Origin: Antarcticibacterium sp. 1MA-6-2
Lineage (GTDB): Bacteria > Bacteroidota > Bacteroidia > Flavobacteriales > Flavobacteriaceae
Direction of reading: 5' to 3'
Assembly: GCF_021535135.1 (NCBI RefSeq)
Contig: NZ_CP091036.1
Coordinates: 1,178,001 to 1,242,000, forward strand
DNA: 64,000 nt
The translations under genes and the position numbers were made by a program. How positions within the stretch are numbered: position 1 is the stretch's first letter; each line of letters begins with the position of its first letter. This document shows positions 40,882-50,545 of the stretch, piece by piece. The notes beneath the pieces were generated by a model that worked only from the letters and a program-made list of their open reading frames with translations, ran no database searches and was not told the origin of the DNA.

Positions 40882-41483
40882 TTACTTCGCTCTTTTTACC
40901 GTACAGCCAATAGCTTTTGTAGAAGCGACCACGGGAACCTTTCCTTTTTCCAAGGCAGCAATAGCATTTTCTACATATGTTGTTTTTTCAGGCTTTTCAT
41001 CCTGAGTGTCGTTATCTATAGCTCCTGTGTATACTACTTTTAATTGGGAACCTTCTTTTTTCAGAAGAAAAACATGGGGAGTTACCCTTGCTCCATATTG
41101 ATTGGTTACTTTTTGATTCTCATCAAACAGGTAAGGGAAACTGAAACCTTTTTTCTTCGCCTTTTCCTGCATTTTTTCAAAACTGTCACTAGAGATAATT
41201 TTGGTGGATTGGGATTTATCGCAATCACGGGATAACCCCGGGGAGCAAATCTTTCATTCAAGGCTATAAGCCTGTCTTCATAAGCAATAGCATAAGGACA
41301 GGTGTTCGCGGTAAACACGAGGATGAATCCTTTGGCTTCGGGAAAATCATTAACAGAAATCATTTTCCCGTCAATGTTCTTAAGGGAAAAACCAGATGCT
41401 GTATTTCCCGGTTCAATTGTTTGGACTTGTGCATTAGTGGTAATACAAACAATAAAAATACTGAGGAAAGCGAATTTTTTCAT
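40882..41483 (-). CDS. Exported redoxin/AhpC-TSA-like thioredoxin-fold protein (one frame break)
   Basis: About 200 residues. Signal peptide (KFAFLSIFIVCITTNAQ), then ASGFSLKNIDGKMISVNDF and LVFTANTCPYAIAYEDRLIALNERF, with the conserved single Cys of the thioredoxin family protein group (the CxxC position is C-P-Y-A). The second frame gives KGFSFPYLFDENQKVTNQYGARVTPHVFLL and ends with IGCTVK. The break is at about 41187-41193 (coding strand TCTCTAGTGAC, where a Pro-Gly-Asp or similar is expected). Periplasmic thiol role inferred from the family. The TlpA-like gene lies just upstream in the same operon (6-base gap). Confidence 0.85.
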
Positions 41484-41489
41484 ATGCCA

Positions 41490-41987
41490 TTATTTAAAGT
41501 TTTGATACTCTTTTAGAAGGGAGGGATACGTAAATTCAGTTTCTGTAAATTTTCTTTTCAGGCCCTTAACGAATAATGTTGCAGGAATTGCTCCGCTCCA
41601 GGATTTGTCAATCCTGTCTATATATTCCTGTTGATCTGTCTCATCCAGAAGAAACACTTCATTTTTCAGCCCCCGCTTAATTACAAATGGCTCAACTCTG
41701 TTTTTGAGATGCGATTTAAAATCTACACTTACCAGCAGAACCTTTAGCTTTTCATCTAACTTTTCCTGTTGCAGTTGCTCAAAATGTGGAAGTTCCCTGA
41801 TACAGGGAGCGCACCAGGTAGCCCAGAAGTTTATTACATATATAGTGTCCTTCCCCTTCTCCAACCGCTCATTTAGCATATCTACACTTAAGAGTTCCAC
41901 CTTCTGGCAAAATACTAGTGAAACGGGTAGAACGAATAGCAATATGAAAAGGATGTTCTTCAAAATTAAAGTCGGTTTCACCAGCAA
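41490..41987 (-). CDS. TlpA-like periplasmic thiol:disulfide oxidoreductase
   Basis: 165 residues, with N-terminal hydrophobic anchor (ILFILLFVLPVSLVFC) and the TlpA/ResA active site: VINFWATWCAPCIRELPHFEQL (WCAPC). It continues KVLLVSVDFKSHL and ends with GAIPATLFVKG, which contains the cis-Pro. It reduces or oxidises extracytoplasmic thiols; cytochrome maturation or protein repair are typical roles, not distinguishable here. It is the first gene of a two-gene operon with the redoxin-like gene. The frame is intact. Confidence 0.93.
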   Translation of the reverse strand: MLVKPTLILKNILFILLFVLPVSLVFCQKVELLSVDMLNERLEKGKDTIYVINFWATWCAPCIRELPHFEQLQQEKLDEKLKVLLVSVDFKSHLKNRVEPFVIKRGLKNEVFLLDETDQQEYIDRIDKSWSGAIPATLFVKGLKRKFTETEFTYPSLLKEYQNFK

Positions 41988-42041
41988 TTTAGGAAAAATA
42001 ACAGTTCCTAAATCTTATTTATCTTGCTGATTAACAAATTC

Positions 42042-44354
42042 TTATACAGAAATTTTGTTTTTATACTTGTTGTACAAAAAGGAAATAATCAAAAGGAGTA
42101 TTCCAAGGCAAACAAATACTATAGTCTTTGAAATTGTGTCAAGATTTGAAATGTCGTAAAAAAATAATTTGACGAGGGTTCCACCAAACAATATCATTGC
42201 GGCAACCCTAAGGTACTTTTTGTTTTGCTGAATCCCCAGGCCTATTAGCAGTAAAGAATAAACTCCCCATAGAATGCTTAGTCCCAACTTGAAGGAGTTG
42301 CCGGGGTTCTTAGCATCTATCCACAAGAATAATTCAGAACTCGCTATCGATATTATACAGAGGTGGAGAAAAATCTCAAAAGCAGTCGAGAAATTCTTTT
42401 TCATAAAATCCTGTCTCAGTAGTTTATAAGTTAGTACCAGAAGAAGCAGAGCAAAAGCTATGGATATATAACGAATCCAGAAGTGGAATTCTCCTGTAGT
42501 ATAATATTCTGCCATTGTTTGCTTGAAATGGCTTTCTCTTAGATCTGCAAGAGAAATGAGACCTTGAGTAAGGAATACCAACAGGGTAATAACACTGAAG
42601 ATTACCAGAACAATTCCAGATTTATAATTCTTAAACTTTCTAATATTGATAAAAGTTAAAGCAGCGAGGAAAAACAGGGAGTAATTAATTATCCAAATTG
42701 ATTGAAAGGAAAGGAGATCAAAATTGTAATACTCCACAACCCCCATTCCGTCTGTTGGTATAATTTCCTTTGCTGAAGCCATATAAAGCTGCTGCCAGTA
42801 AAATTCGATTTCCAGTCGAAAGGAATAATACAGGCAAAAAATGAAAACTCCCGGAATAGAATAAGATAAAACATTTCCAAATTCAGAAAAAGATGCCGGG
42901 AAATTTAATCCTTTGGTTTTTCTATTGAGCCAGGTTATAAAGCCAAAAGCGATCAAAAATAAAACTGAAGTTAAAAAACCATTATTTATTAACGGCGCTA
43001 TAAATTCTTCTGAATTTGTTACCCTATAAAAAGTTGACCAGTCTTCAATTAAACTTACAAAAGCAAAAAGCATTACTGCATAAGAGATCTTTTCGTACAC
43101 TTCTGCCTTCCTGGTCCTTCCTATCCAAAATAACACAGCTGCTTCCAACGACCACAAAAGAGTAACCCAGTTGGATTCCAGTTGAACCGGAATTGAAATT
43201 GTGAAAAATACGATTGCCAAACCTGATATTAAGTAGAATAAGGAGCGATCGGATTCTTTCCTGCGGAAGATGAGATAAGCAACCATTGCATGTAATGCAG
43301 AATTAGTAACAGTAAAAATCCCAAGAAATTGATCCTTGCCTATTGTATCACTTAGCAGATAGTATCCAATAGCATAAAATATGAAGGAATTTGAAAGAAG
43401 AAGTACAACATCTCCAAAGTTATAATTTTCCTTATGCATCAATCTGTAACCAAGGAAGGTAAGGTAAAAAATTCCGAAAAATATGAACCCAAACCCAAGT
43501 GCCAGAATAAAATCGCTTGAGGTGTAACTTTCAAAGAGCCACATCATAAATATCAACCAGGTAAAGACAAAGGCAGCGTATAACAAAGATTTCCAATATT
43601 TTTTAAAAGAAATCACCAAAATCCCCACATTGATAATTGCCATATACATAAACAGGATTTCTGCCCTTCCCGACCCATTACTAAGTAGAAATGGAATGGC
43701 ATATGCCCCCACCATACCTATATGTGCAATTACCTGCCTGTTATAGCTAAAAGCACTAAAAACAGTGAGAGCGGTAAAAACCAGCATCAATCCAAAAGCC
43801 AGTGCCTGTGGAAAAAGAGCGTAAAAGCCATAAGCTGCGTAAGTAATAAAATACATAATAGCTATTGCCCCACTTACAAGTACCGCACTGTAATTCTCAT
43901 AGCTTTTTTTGAATTTTAAGCCAAACCCCAAAAGTGCTGCCCCCGAGAGGTAGCCCAGGATAATTCGGGTAAGAGGACTTATGAGGTTATTTTCTATAGA
44001 ATATTTTGCGCCTATTGCAATTCCAAGAATGGTAATTATAATACCAATTTTATTGATAAGGTTCTCCCCTATAAACTTCTCCAGATCAGATCTTTTCTTC
44101 GGAATATTTATTGTAGGCTTAGGAGGTGTCTCTATGGCTGAAAAAGCTTGTGTTGCAACTTCCGCTTCTTCAGGTGAATTTTTTAGACCTTCAGGCTTAA
44201 CATAGATTTCTTCTGAAGACTCTATAGAAGGTTTTTTTCCAAGATTGTAAATTTCCTTTTTCAGCTCATTGATCTCCCGGGAAAATTCATTCTGCTTTTT
44301 TTGAAGTAACTCCAGCCTTTCAAGAAGTTCTTCTATACCGGGGTGATTGGCCAT
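42042..44354 (-). CDS. DUF2339 large polytopic membrane protein
   Basis: 770 residues, intact. An N-terminal coiled coil (LEELLERLELLQKKQNEFSREINELKKE region) and proline-rich linker are followed by over 20 hydrophobic helices, beginning with EKFIGENLINKIGIIITILGIAIGAKYSIE, the DUF2339 hallmark. The function of the family is unknown. Many predicted helices and the absence of charged loops suggest a transporter-like or scaffold protein of the inner membrane. It lies just upstream of the TlpA-like gene on the same strand (54-base gap). Confidence 0.92.
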   Translation of the reverse strand: MANHPGIEELLERLELLQKKQNEFSREINELKKEIYNLGKKPSIESSEEIYVKPEGLKNSPEEAEVATQAFSAIETPPKPTINIPKKRSDLEKFIGENLINKIGIIITILGIAIGAKYSIENNLISPLTRIILGYLSGAALLGFGLKFKKSYENYSAVLVSGAIAIMYFITYAAYGFYALFPQALAFGLMLVFTALTVFSAFSYNRQVIAHIGMVGAYAIPFLLSNGSGRAEILFMYMAIINVGILVISFKKYWKSLLYAAFVFTWLIFMMWLFESYTSSDFILALGFGFIFFGIFYLTFLGYRLMHKENYNFGDVVLLLSNSFIFYAIGYYLLSDTIGKDQFLGIFTVTNSALHAMVAYLIFRRKESDRSLFYLISGLAIVFFTISIPVQLESNWVTLLWSLEAAVLFWIGRTRKAEVYEKISYAVMLFAFVSLIEDWSTFYRVTNSEEFIAPLINNGFLTSVLFLIAFGFITWLNRKTKGLNFPASFSEFGNVLSYSIPGVFIFCLYYSFRLEIEFYWQQLYMASAKEIIPTDGMGVVEYYNFDLLSFQSIWIINYSLFFLAALTFINIRKFKNYKSGIVLVIFSVITLLVFLTQGLISLADLRESHFKQTMAEYYTTGEFHFWIRYISIAFALLLLVLTYKLLRQDFMKKNFSTAFEIFLHLCIISIASSELFLWIDAKNPGNSFKLGLSILWGVYSLLLIGLGIQQNKKYLRVAAMILFGGTLVKLFFYDISNLDTISKTIVFVCLGILLLIISFLYNKYKNKISV

Positions 44355-44583
44355 ATTAATAATTTTATCTCCTGAAAATGAGGTGAGATAAATGTACAGA
44401 AATAACGTTAAGGAAAACTAAATGTTAAAAAGATTTTCCCTTTCAGTGGCTTCTATTGATCCTTCAAACAATTTTAAAAAATTAGATTCAGTCAATTAAC
44501 AATCATATTTTAAGACCCCAAATTAAAAACTAATAACCAGATTGACGTTCAGATAATATGCGTGGGACTAAAATTTCTGTAAA

Positions 44584-44614
44584 AAAACCCTCAGAATTTA
44601 GGTTCTGAGGGTTT
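44584..44614 (-). terminator. Rho-independent terminator of the fasciclin gene
   Basis: A hairpin with AAACCCTCAGAA and TTCTGAGGGTTT arms around a 6-base loop. On the minus strand it is followed by a T-rich run. It lies 83 bases after the fasciclin stop codon. Confidence 0.85.
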
Positions 44615-44696
44615 TCCATTCTAATTGGACATTATCCCCTGGAGAAGTTAATTTAAAAAGTATCAAACTTAGATACCAAAATAGAGGGGTCAGGAT

Positions 44697-45351
44697 TTAA
44701 TTAATTGGCAAAAGTACAGTGTCAATTATGTGTATAATCCCATTGGATGCTGAAATATCAGCAGCAACTATATTTCCTGTGTTTCCAATAGCTGTAATTT
44801 GAAGATCTGGCGCAACCTTAAATGTGGTTCCTTCAAGAAGTGTTTCTATGGTTCTCATATTTCTTTTAGGAACAACACTATTTGATGCTCTGCGACCTTC
44901 AGTCACATGGTATTGGAGAACGCTTAGTACCAATTCTGCAGGTAAATCGGTAATTTCATCTACCTCCGGACCTAAGGCCTCATATAGATTCATAAATGCT
45001 TCATCTGTGGGAGCAAATACAGTATATTGGTCTTTACCATTGAGGAAAAGATCAACGAGGCTTAGCATTAAGTTCTGCATCTACGTAAAGAAGGGCAGCC
45101 ACAAGTTCATTAAAATCGGCATTCTCTATCGCTATTTGGGCAATAGGAGTTTTACCGGGTGCAGGTGCTGCTTTTTTTACTGCTGTAGAACTTTCCCCAT
45201 CAAAACTTTCCAGGACATTTAAAACAGTTAATTCTTCAGGTGCATCAACTTCCGTACTTTCACAGGAAACAATAAATACTGATAGCAGGAATAACAGAAA
45301 AAAATGCTGCACATGCTTAAAACGACCAAAATTAAAGAAGTAATTTTTCAT
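44697..45351 (-). CDS. Fasciclin (FAS1) domain lipoprotein (one frame break)
   Basis: About 217 residues. Lipoprotein signal with lipobox-like VSCES, then ELTVLNVLESFDGES, ADFNELVAALLYVDAELNA, and after the break LVDLFLNGKDQYTVFAPTDEAFMNLYE, ELVLSVLQYHVTEGRR and IHIIDTVLLP, the FAS1 H-box pattern. FAS1 domains are extracellular adhesion modules. The break is at 45061-45063 (coding strand GCTAAGC, expected GCTGGC, giving LNA-Gly-LVDLFL). The terminator at 44584 suggests it is transcribed alone. Confidence 0.9.
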
Positions 45352-45904
45352 AAATAATTGATTTTAAGATTTATATAAATAAAGATATTACCTAATTTTA
45401 TTATGTTTAATTTTCCCTATGAAAGTTTAAACAATAATAACATCTGTTGAAGCCAAATCAAAAATCCATAAAAAGAAAAGATAGTGGAGGTGCATTTAAG
45501 CATCCAGTTTCCTTATCAAACAGTAGATTACTATTTTACGTGAAAGAGTTCAACTATAGAATAAGACTTCCACAAAATTCTCAATAACTTTTTCCTAGGA
45601 TGTTTTCCATTATTCCTATTACTGGGTTGGTGTCCAACTTATATATTATAAATATCAAAACTATTTTCCTGGCTGTAATTTCTTTAAGGATAAGAAAAAG
45701 CCGGGGAGTGGGGAATCTATCTACACTTTTACACTTCCGCCACAGTTATTCCCACAGCTTAAACTTAAATATGGCCTGATTTCCAACCTATTCTCTGGCG
45801 GTACAATAATTGGTTTTCCCCAACATCGAAATACGACCCGATGTTCTTAAGTAGTTTAATAAGGAACTATTAAGAAGTGGGATAAAAAACGTTTAAAAAA
45901 AATC
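45352..45904. other. Long divergent intergenic region with an inverted repeat
   Basis: 553 bases between the fasciclin gene (-) and the glycosyltransferase gene (+). An imperfect inverted repeat at 45844-45877 (TTCTTAAGTAGTT ... AACTATTAAGAA) lies about 30 bases before the glycosyltransferase ATG, a suitable place for an operator or mRNA hairpin. No other gene was seen. Confidence 0.4.
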
Positions 45905-47380
45905 ATGATAACACAAGACTTAAAATTACCTTCTTCAGCTTCAACAAAAAAAATGAAAAAGGATGATGAATTTCAGTTTAAACAAAAGGAAGTAAATATT
46001 CCATCTCAAACAAAAGGAGAAACAATTACTAATAATTACAAAAAAGCAACTTTTAATAAAAAGGATCTTCTCGTCTTATCAGGGACCTTTTTATTATTAA
46101 TAGGAGCCGTTTTCCTCGTTTACCTCTTGCAGGCCGAATTTGAGGAATTTAATATGAACCGGATGAATACTATTGGAGGTATAATCATTCTTGGATTAAC
46201 CACTTTCCTACTAATTTTCAGACTTAGTTTTTTAGCATACATTGCAAGATTATTTTTCCGCTATAAGCCTGTAACCTCCGTGAGCGATGAGGAATTGCCT
46301 TCCTGCACCGTTATTGTTCCTGCATATAATGAGGGTAAACAGGTTTATTCTACTTTATTAAGCCTTGTTAACAGCAAATACCCAGCAGAAAAACTACAGT
46401 TAATTGCTATTGATGATGGTAGTAAAGATGATACATGGGAATGGATGAAGAAAGCCAAAGAACAACTGGGAGATCGGGTTTCCATATATCAGCAACCAAA
46501 CAACCAGGGGAAGCGACATGCATTATACCGTGGGTTTCACCTCGCCACAGGAGATGTTTTTGTAACGGTAGACAGTGATTCTATTGTAGAATTAGACACA
46601 CTTCGCAATCTTGTATCACCTTTTATTACCAATGAAAACTGTGGAGCCGTAGCCGGAAACGTTAGGGTTCTTAATAACGAAAAAGCTATAATACCACGAA
46701 TGTTGAACGTGAGTTTTGTATTTAGTTTTGAATTCATTCGTTCTGCACAAAGTGTTCTGGGATCGGTACTGTGTACTCCCGGTGCTCTTGCAGCCTATCG
46801 CAGCAAAGCTGTAATGAATTGCCTGCCGGAGTGGATAAACCAAACTTTTATGGGACAGCCTACAGATATTGGAGAGGATAGGGCAATGACAAATATGATC
46901 CTGAAACAAGGTTACCACGTTCTGTTTCAAAAGAATGCCTATGTTTTAACTAATATACCAGAAAGATTTAGTGGATTACACAAGATGTTCACCCGTTGGG
47001 AAAGAAGTAATGTGCGTGAAAATCTCATGATGTCGAAATTTGCCTTTAAAACCTTTAGAGACGGATCCCAATCTGGTCCCAGGTTATTATTAATAAATCA
47101 ATGGATGCAAATGATTACTACCTATCCGTTATTATTAATAATGTTCGTATTACTGGCTACCCATCCAATTCTTTTTATTAGTTCAACTTTACTGGGTATT
47201 CTTATATTTTCAACACTGCCTGCATTCTTTTACGCAAAAAATTATAATATTTCTGAAGCTTTCTGGGCCTATTCCTATAGTATTTTTTACACCTTTGGCC
47301 TGTTCTGGATTACACCTTACGCAATGGCTACCGCCAACCGTAGAGGTTGGTTAACAAGAGAGTTGCCACAAAAGAAATAA
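45905..47380 (+). CDS. Family 2 glycosyltransferase, membrane-bound (NodC/hyaluronan-synthase-like)
   Basis: 491 residues, intact. A charged N-terminus, two membrane helices (LLVLSGTFLLLIGAVFLVYLL and IIILGLTTFLLIFRLSFLAYI), then a GT2 catalytic domain: CTVIVPAYNEGKQVYSTL, AIDDGSKDDTWEWM (nucleotide site), VTVDSDSIVELDTL (DxD), the acceptor-site GEDRAMTN and RWERSN (Q/RxxRW-like motif). Four C-terminal hydrophobic segments follow. It is likely to polymerise an exported beta-linked polysaccharide or add surface sugars. It stands alone: no glycan-export genes are next to it. Confidence 0.9.
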   Translation: MITQDLKLPSSASTKKMKKDDEFQFKQKEVNIPSQTKGETITNNYKKATFNKKDLLVLSGTFLLLIGAVFLVYLLQAEFEEFNMNRMNTIGGIIILGLTTFLLIFRLSFLAYIARLFFRYKPVTSVSDEELPSCTVIVPAYNEGKQVYSTLLSLVNSKYPAEKLQLIAIDDGSKDDTWEWMKKAKEQLGDRVSIYQQPNNQGKRHALYRGFHLATGDVFVTVDSDSIVELDTLRNLVSPFITNENCGAVAGNVRVLNNEKAIIPRMLNVSFVFSFEFIRSAQSVLGSVLCTPGALAAYRSKAVMNCLPEWINQTFMGQPTDIGEDRAMTNMILKQGYHVLFQKNAYVLTNIPERFSGLHKMFTRWERSNVRENLMMSKFAFKTFRDGSQSGPRLLLINQWMQMITTYPLLLIMFVLLATHPILFISSTLLGILIFSTLPAFFYAKNYNISEAFWAYSYSIFYTFGLFWITPYAMATANRRGWLTRELPQKK

Positions 47381-47423
47381 CAGATGAAAGAGTTTATGCG
47401 GTAAAGAACAAACAATAGTCCAT

Positions 47424-47460
47424 AAAAAAAGTTACTGATCTTCCGTCAGTAACTTTTTTA
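47424..47460. terminator. Bidirectional rho-independent terminator
   Basis: Perfect arms AAAAAAAGTTACTGA and TCAGTAACTTTTTT around TCTTCCG. It serves the glycosyltransferase gene (+, stop at 47380) and the convergent response regulator gene (-, ends 47505). Confidence 0.9.
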
Positions 47461-47504
47461 TTTAATACCTAGGTTCCGGGAATTCAGAAAAATAGAAAAT
47501 AAAA

Positions 47505-47945
47505 TCAGCTTTTCTTTACCACCTGTTTTTCTAAATATTCAGAAACCTGTCCATTAGATTCCAATATTTCCAGAAGCTTTGTACGGGTGAGGGGTTTTGT
47601 ATGATATCCCATTACCCTGTCATACCTTTGAGATTTAATATAATCTTCTTTGTAAGAGGAGGAAGTGAGAATGTGTACAAAAATTTTATGAGTATACTCT
47701 TTTTCATGAAGTGATTCCAGAAATTGCCAGCCGTTCATTACAGGCATATTAAGATCCAACAGTATCAGAAAATTTTTGTTAGCGCACCTGGTATTCTCCA
47801 GGTAATCAATTGCTTCTTTGCCATTCTCCATTATCCTAACCTCATTATCAACAAGGTTCTCCACAGCAAATCTATGCAGGCGTCCTACAACATCATCATC
47901 TTCTACAAGTAAGATTTCCAGAAGTTCATCCCGCTTTTCTTTCAT
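47505..47945 (-). CDS. CheY-like response regulator
   Basis: 146 residues with all receiver landmarks: LLVEDDDVVGRLH (acidic pair), phosphoacceptor Asp in LILLDLNMPVMNGWQFL, the Thr/Ser position in HILTSSSYKED and the Lys in GYHTKPL. No output domain, so it probably passes phosphate or acts by protein contact. Its start overlaps the end of the PAS protein gene by 20 bases, a sign that they are co-translated partners. Confidence 0.93.
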   Translation of the reverse strand: MKEKRDELLEILLVEDDDVVGRLHRFAVENLVDNEVRIMENGKEAIDYLENTRCANKNFLILLDLNMPVMNGWQFLESLHEKEYTHKIFVHILTSSSYKEDYIKSQRYDRVMGYHTKPLTRTKLLEILESNGQVSEYLEKQVVKKS

Positions 47946-50112
47946 TCTCTTCTGTCCTTTTTATTATATTTCTTATTACTTCATCCAGCTCTGTTGCTGA
48001 ATCATTAATCAACTTTAAAAGTTCTTCTCTGCTCCATTCTTCATAAGATTCCATTTCCAGTAATCCCAGAAGTCCTTTTAGTCTTGCAAGAGGAGCCCTA
48101 ACGATATGTGCCTGTTCCCAGGCCACCTCCTGTAGTACTTTGTTTTGTTTCTGAATCTCTTTCACCATCCTCTTCGATTCTGAGACATCCAATGCAGCCC
48201 CTACCATTCGTATGGCCTTACCTGATGGATCTCTTAAAATGTAGCCTCGATCTACTATATAAGCTTCTTCCCCATTTCTCTTTATAAAACAATATTCTTC
48301 TTCCCACTTTTTTATTTCAGGATTATCAAGAGCTGTTTTAATGGAATTAATAACACGGTTTCTATCTCTTTCAACTATTTTTTGACACCAAAATTCTTCT
48401 ACAGAAGTTTCTCTTGGTGTACTATAACCAAATAGCTTTTTAAAAGAACCGCTTCTTTTAATTTGTTTTTTAATTAAATCCCAGTCCCAAATAATTTCTT
48501 TCGTAGCCTGCATGACGAAGCTAAATCGACGGTTAGCTGCTTTTAATTCCTTTTGATTTTCAACTATATCTGAAATATCACTTGTAGCTCCTATTAATCT
48601 TATTGCTTCACCTTTTTCATTTCTAACAATATGCGCCCTGTCGATAATATTTGCATAGGTACCGTTAGCTCTTTTAAAGCGGTATTTAGTCTTTACCTGA
48701 TCACGATCTGGAGTCTCCATCGCACGCTCTATTTGATTTTTTACCTTATCAATTTCCTGTGGATGAACATTTTCTTTCCAGAATTCCTTTTTTTCCACCT
48801 CCCCGGGACTATACCCAAATGGTTTCACAGTACCTTTATGTAACCTCACCACCTCATCATTCCTCAGGTCCCAATCGTATACCAGGTCCTCCGTAGCTGT
48901 TACAGCTAAACGGTATCTTTCGAACAATTGTTTTATTTCCCCGTTTCTCTCTACAAGCTCGGTAACTTCTTTTGAATTTACTACGATTCCGTTGACATGA
49001 GGATCTTCACAAAAATTAGTGGCTGTAGATTCCAGCCACCTCCAGTTTCCTTCCTTATCCTGAAATCTAAATGCTTCAACCCGCACCTGTTCATCATTGA
49101 CCAGTAGGGAGAATTTATTAAGGACGCGGTCTTTATCTTCAGGATGTATAAAATCAAAAGCGTTTTTACCTATAAAACTTTCAGGAGAAATTCCTAAAAC
49201 AGAAACGCTGGAGTCGCTTACATATTTAAACGTCCCGTCAAGATTTAAAATAGTTGTAAGATCAGATCCTTCCTGTACCAACGCTTTGTAAACCCTTTCC
49301 AGAGAGACTAATTCCTCTTCGGCCGATCTTAAGTTGGTTATGTCTTTTGCAATACCGTATAAGCCCGAAATCTTTCCGTTTATCTTCATGGGAATCATAC
49401 TTACCCGCAACACAACGATATTTTTCCTTGCCGTTATAAATTCAGCCTCAAACTCCTGCTCTTCCCCCTTTAGTACTTTTTGAAAATTATTTAAGGTTAG
49501 TTCCCGGTGGTGAGCAGTGCAAAAAGGAAGAAAATTCATATGCAGCATTTCTTCCCTTGGTAATTCGGCAATATTTGCCAGGCCATTGTTTAAGCTCAAA
49601 AAATTTCCTTTTGTATCCAACGAATATAGACCATCAGGATTATTTTCTATAAAATGCTTCTGTTCTTCCTGCTGACTATGTAATTTCTTTCTAAATTCAT
49701 TTTTTTCCCTCTCAACTAAAATTTCGGGAGTACGCTCTATAGCAATATTCAGGATATATAATACCCTACCATAATTGTCTTTTAAAGGTATATTTTGAAT
49801 TTGCCAATAACTTTCCTTCCTCCCTTCCCTTTCTGCGGTATTAAGGTCGTGTTGCAAGCAGTCAATATGGTGAGCTTTCCCTGTGGCAAACGCAGTTTCA
49901 ATTGACTTGAGTCTTTTCGCTAAATAAAAATGTGATTTCGGGAAAGCAGAAATTTCCCACGGATAGCTCTTTCCAATAATTTCATCAGCTTTTTTTCCCG
50001 ACAGATCGCAAAACTTTTTGCTAACATCTTTGACTATAAAAACATTCTCACGGCAGCCAAGCAGTAAAGCAGGGAAAGGGAGAGTCTTGAAAATTTCCTG
50101 ATATTCCGTCAT
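47926..50112 (-). CDS. Multi-PAS sensor protein with DHp-like helices but no ATPase domain
   Basis: 728 residues, intact. About five PAS/PAC units in a row (for example LQSQ-like linker then EEQKHFIENNPDGLYSLDTK, LTTILNLDGTFKYVSDSSVS, YRLAVTATEDLVYDWDLRND, FSFVMQATKEIIWDWDLIKK). At the C-terminus a histidine-kinase-like dimerisation segment has AHIVRAPLARLKGLLGLLEM and ends with ELDEVIRNIIKRTEE. No HATPase_c domain follows and no signal peptide is seen. Such short kinase-like proteins are known in Bacteroidota; autophosphorylation would need another protein. The response regulator gene overlaps its end. Confidence 0.88.
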   Translation of the reverse strand: MTEYQEIFKTLPFPALLLGCRENVFIVKDVSKKFCDLSGKKADEIIGKSYPWEISAFPKSHFYLAKRLKSIETAFATGKAHHIDCLQHDLNTAEREGRKESYWQIQNIPLKDNYGRVLYILNIAIERTPEILVEREKNEFRKKLHSQQEEQKHFIENNPDGLYSLDTKGNFLSLNNGLANIAELPREEMLHMNFLPFCTAHHRELTLNNFQKVLKGEEQEFEAEFITARKNIVVLRVSMIPMKINGKISGLYGIAKDITNLRSAEEELVSLERVYKALVQEGSDLTTILNLDGTFKYVSDSSVSVLGISPESFIGKNAFDFIHPEDKDRVLNKFSLLVNDEQVRVEAFRFQDKEGNWRWLESTATNFCEDPHVNGIVVNSKEVTELVERNGEIKQLFERYRLAVTATEDLVYDWDLRNDEVVRLHKGTVKPFGYSPGEVEKKEFWKENVHPQEIDKVKNQIERAMETPDRDQVKTKYRFKRANGTYANIIDRAHIVRNEKGEAIRLIGATSDISDIVENQKELKAANRRFSFVMQATKEIIWDWDLIKKQIKRSGSFKKLFGYSTPRETSVEEFWCQKIVERDRNRVINSIKTALDNPEIKKWEEEYCFIKRNGEEAYIVDRGYILRDPSGKAIRMVGAALDVSESKRMVKEIQKQNKVLQEVAWEQAHIVRAPLARLKGLLGLLEMESYEEWSREELLKLINDSATELDEVIRNIIKRTEENERKAG

Positions 50113-50545
50113 AACAATAATAAACCTGACCTTAACCTAAAATAAGGAAGGTGAGAGATTTAACTAATTTATAATATTACAAAAATTTATACGCTCTGCC
50201 GTCCGTTTAACGATAATTTATAGCCGTTAATCGATACCAAGGGGGGGGGCTCAAAAATATTAAAAAAGAAATTAATGGTTGACGGAAGAAAATTAAATAA
50301 GTTTAAAAACAGTATTTTTTCAGAATCCAGGAGGATATATTTTTTAAAGCTGAAGAAATTTTACAGCAGTTTTATCTTTAAAAGATCCATAAATTATATT
50401 TTAATTCTGAATTAAAAATATACAGGAAAGGTTCAACAGAAAAAATTTATAGCTCCTACTTTATAAGATTTATTATTGCTAATTATTACCAGGCTGGATC
50501 TATGTGCGGGATTTTTAATCTGATATTAATCTTTAAGGTCAAAAA
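50113..50545. other. Divergent intergenic region with a nine-G tract
   Basis: 433 AT-rich bases between the PAS protein gene (-) and the DUF1810 gene (+). A run of nine G (50241-50249) lies about 130 bases upstream of the PAS protein start. In this AT-rich genome such a run is unusual. No promoter consensus was clear. Confidence 0.4.
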
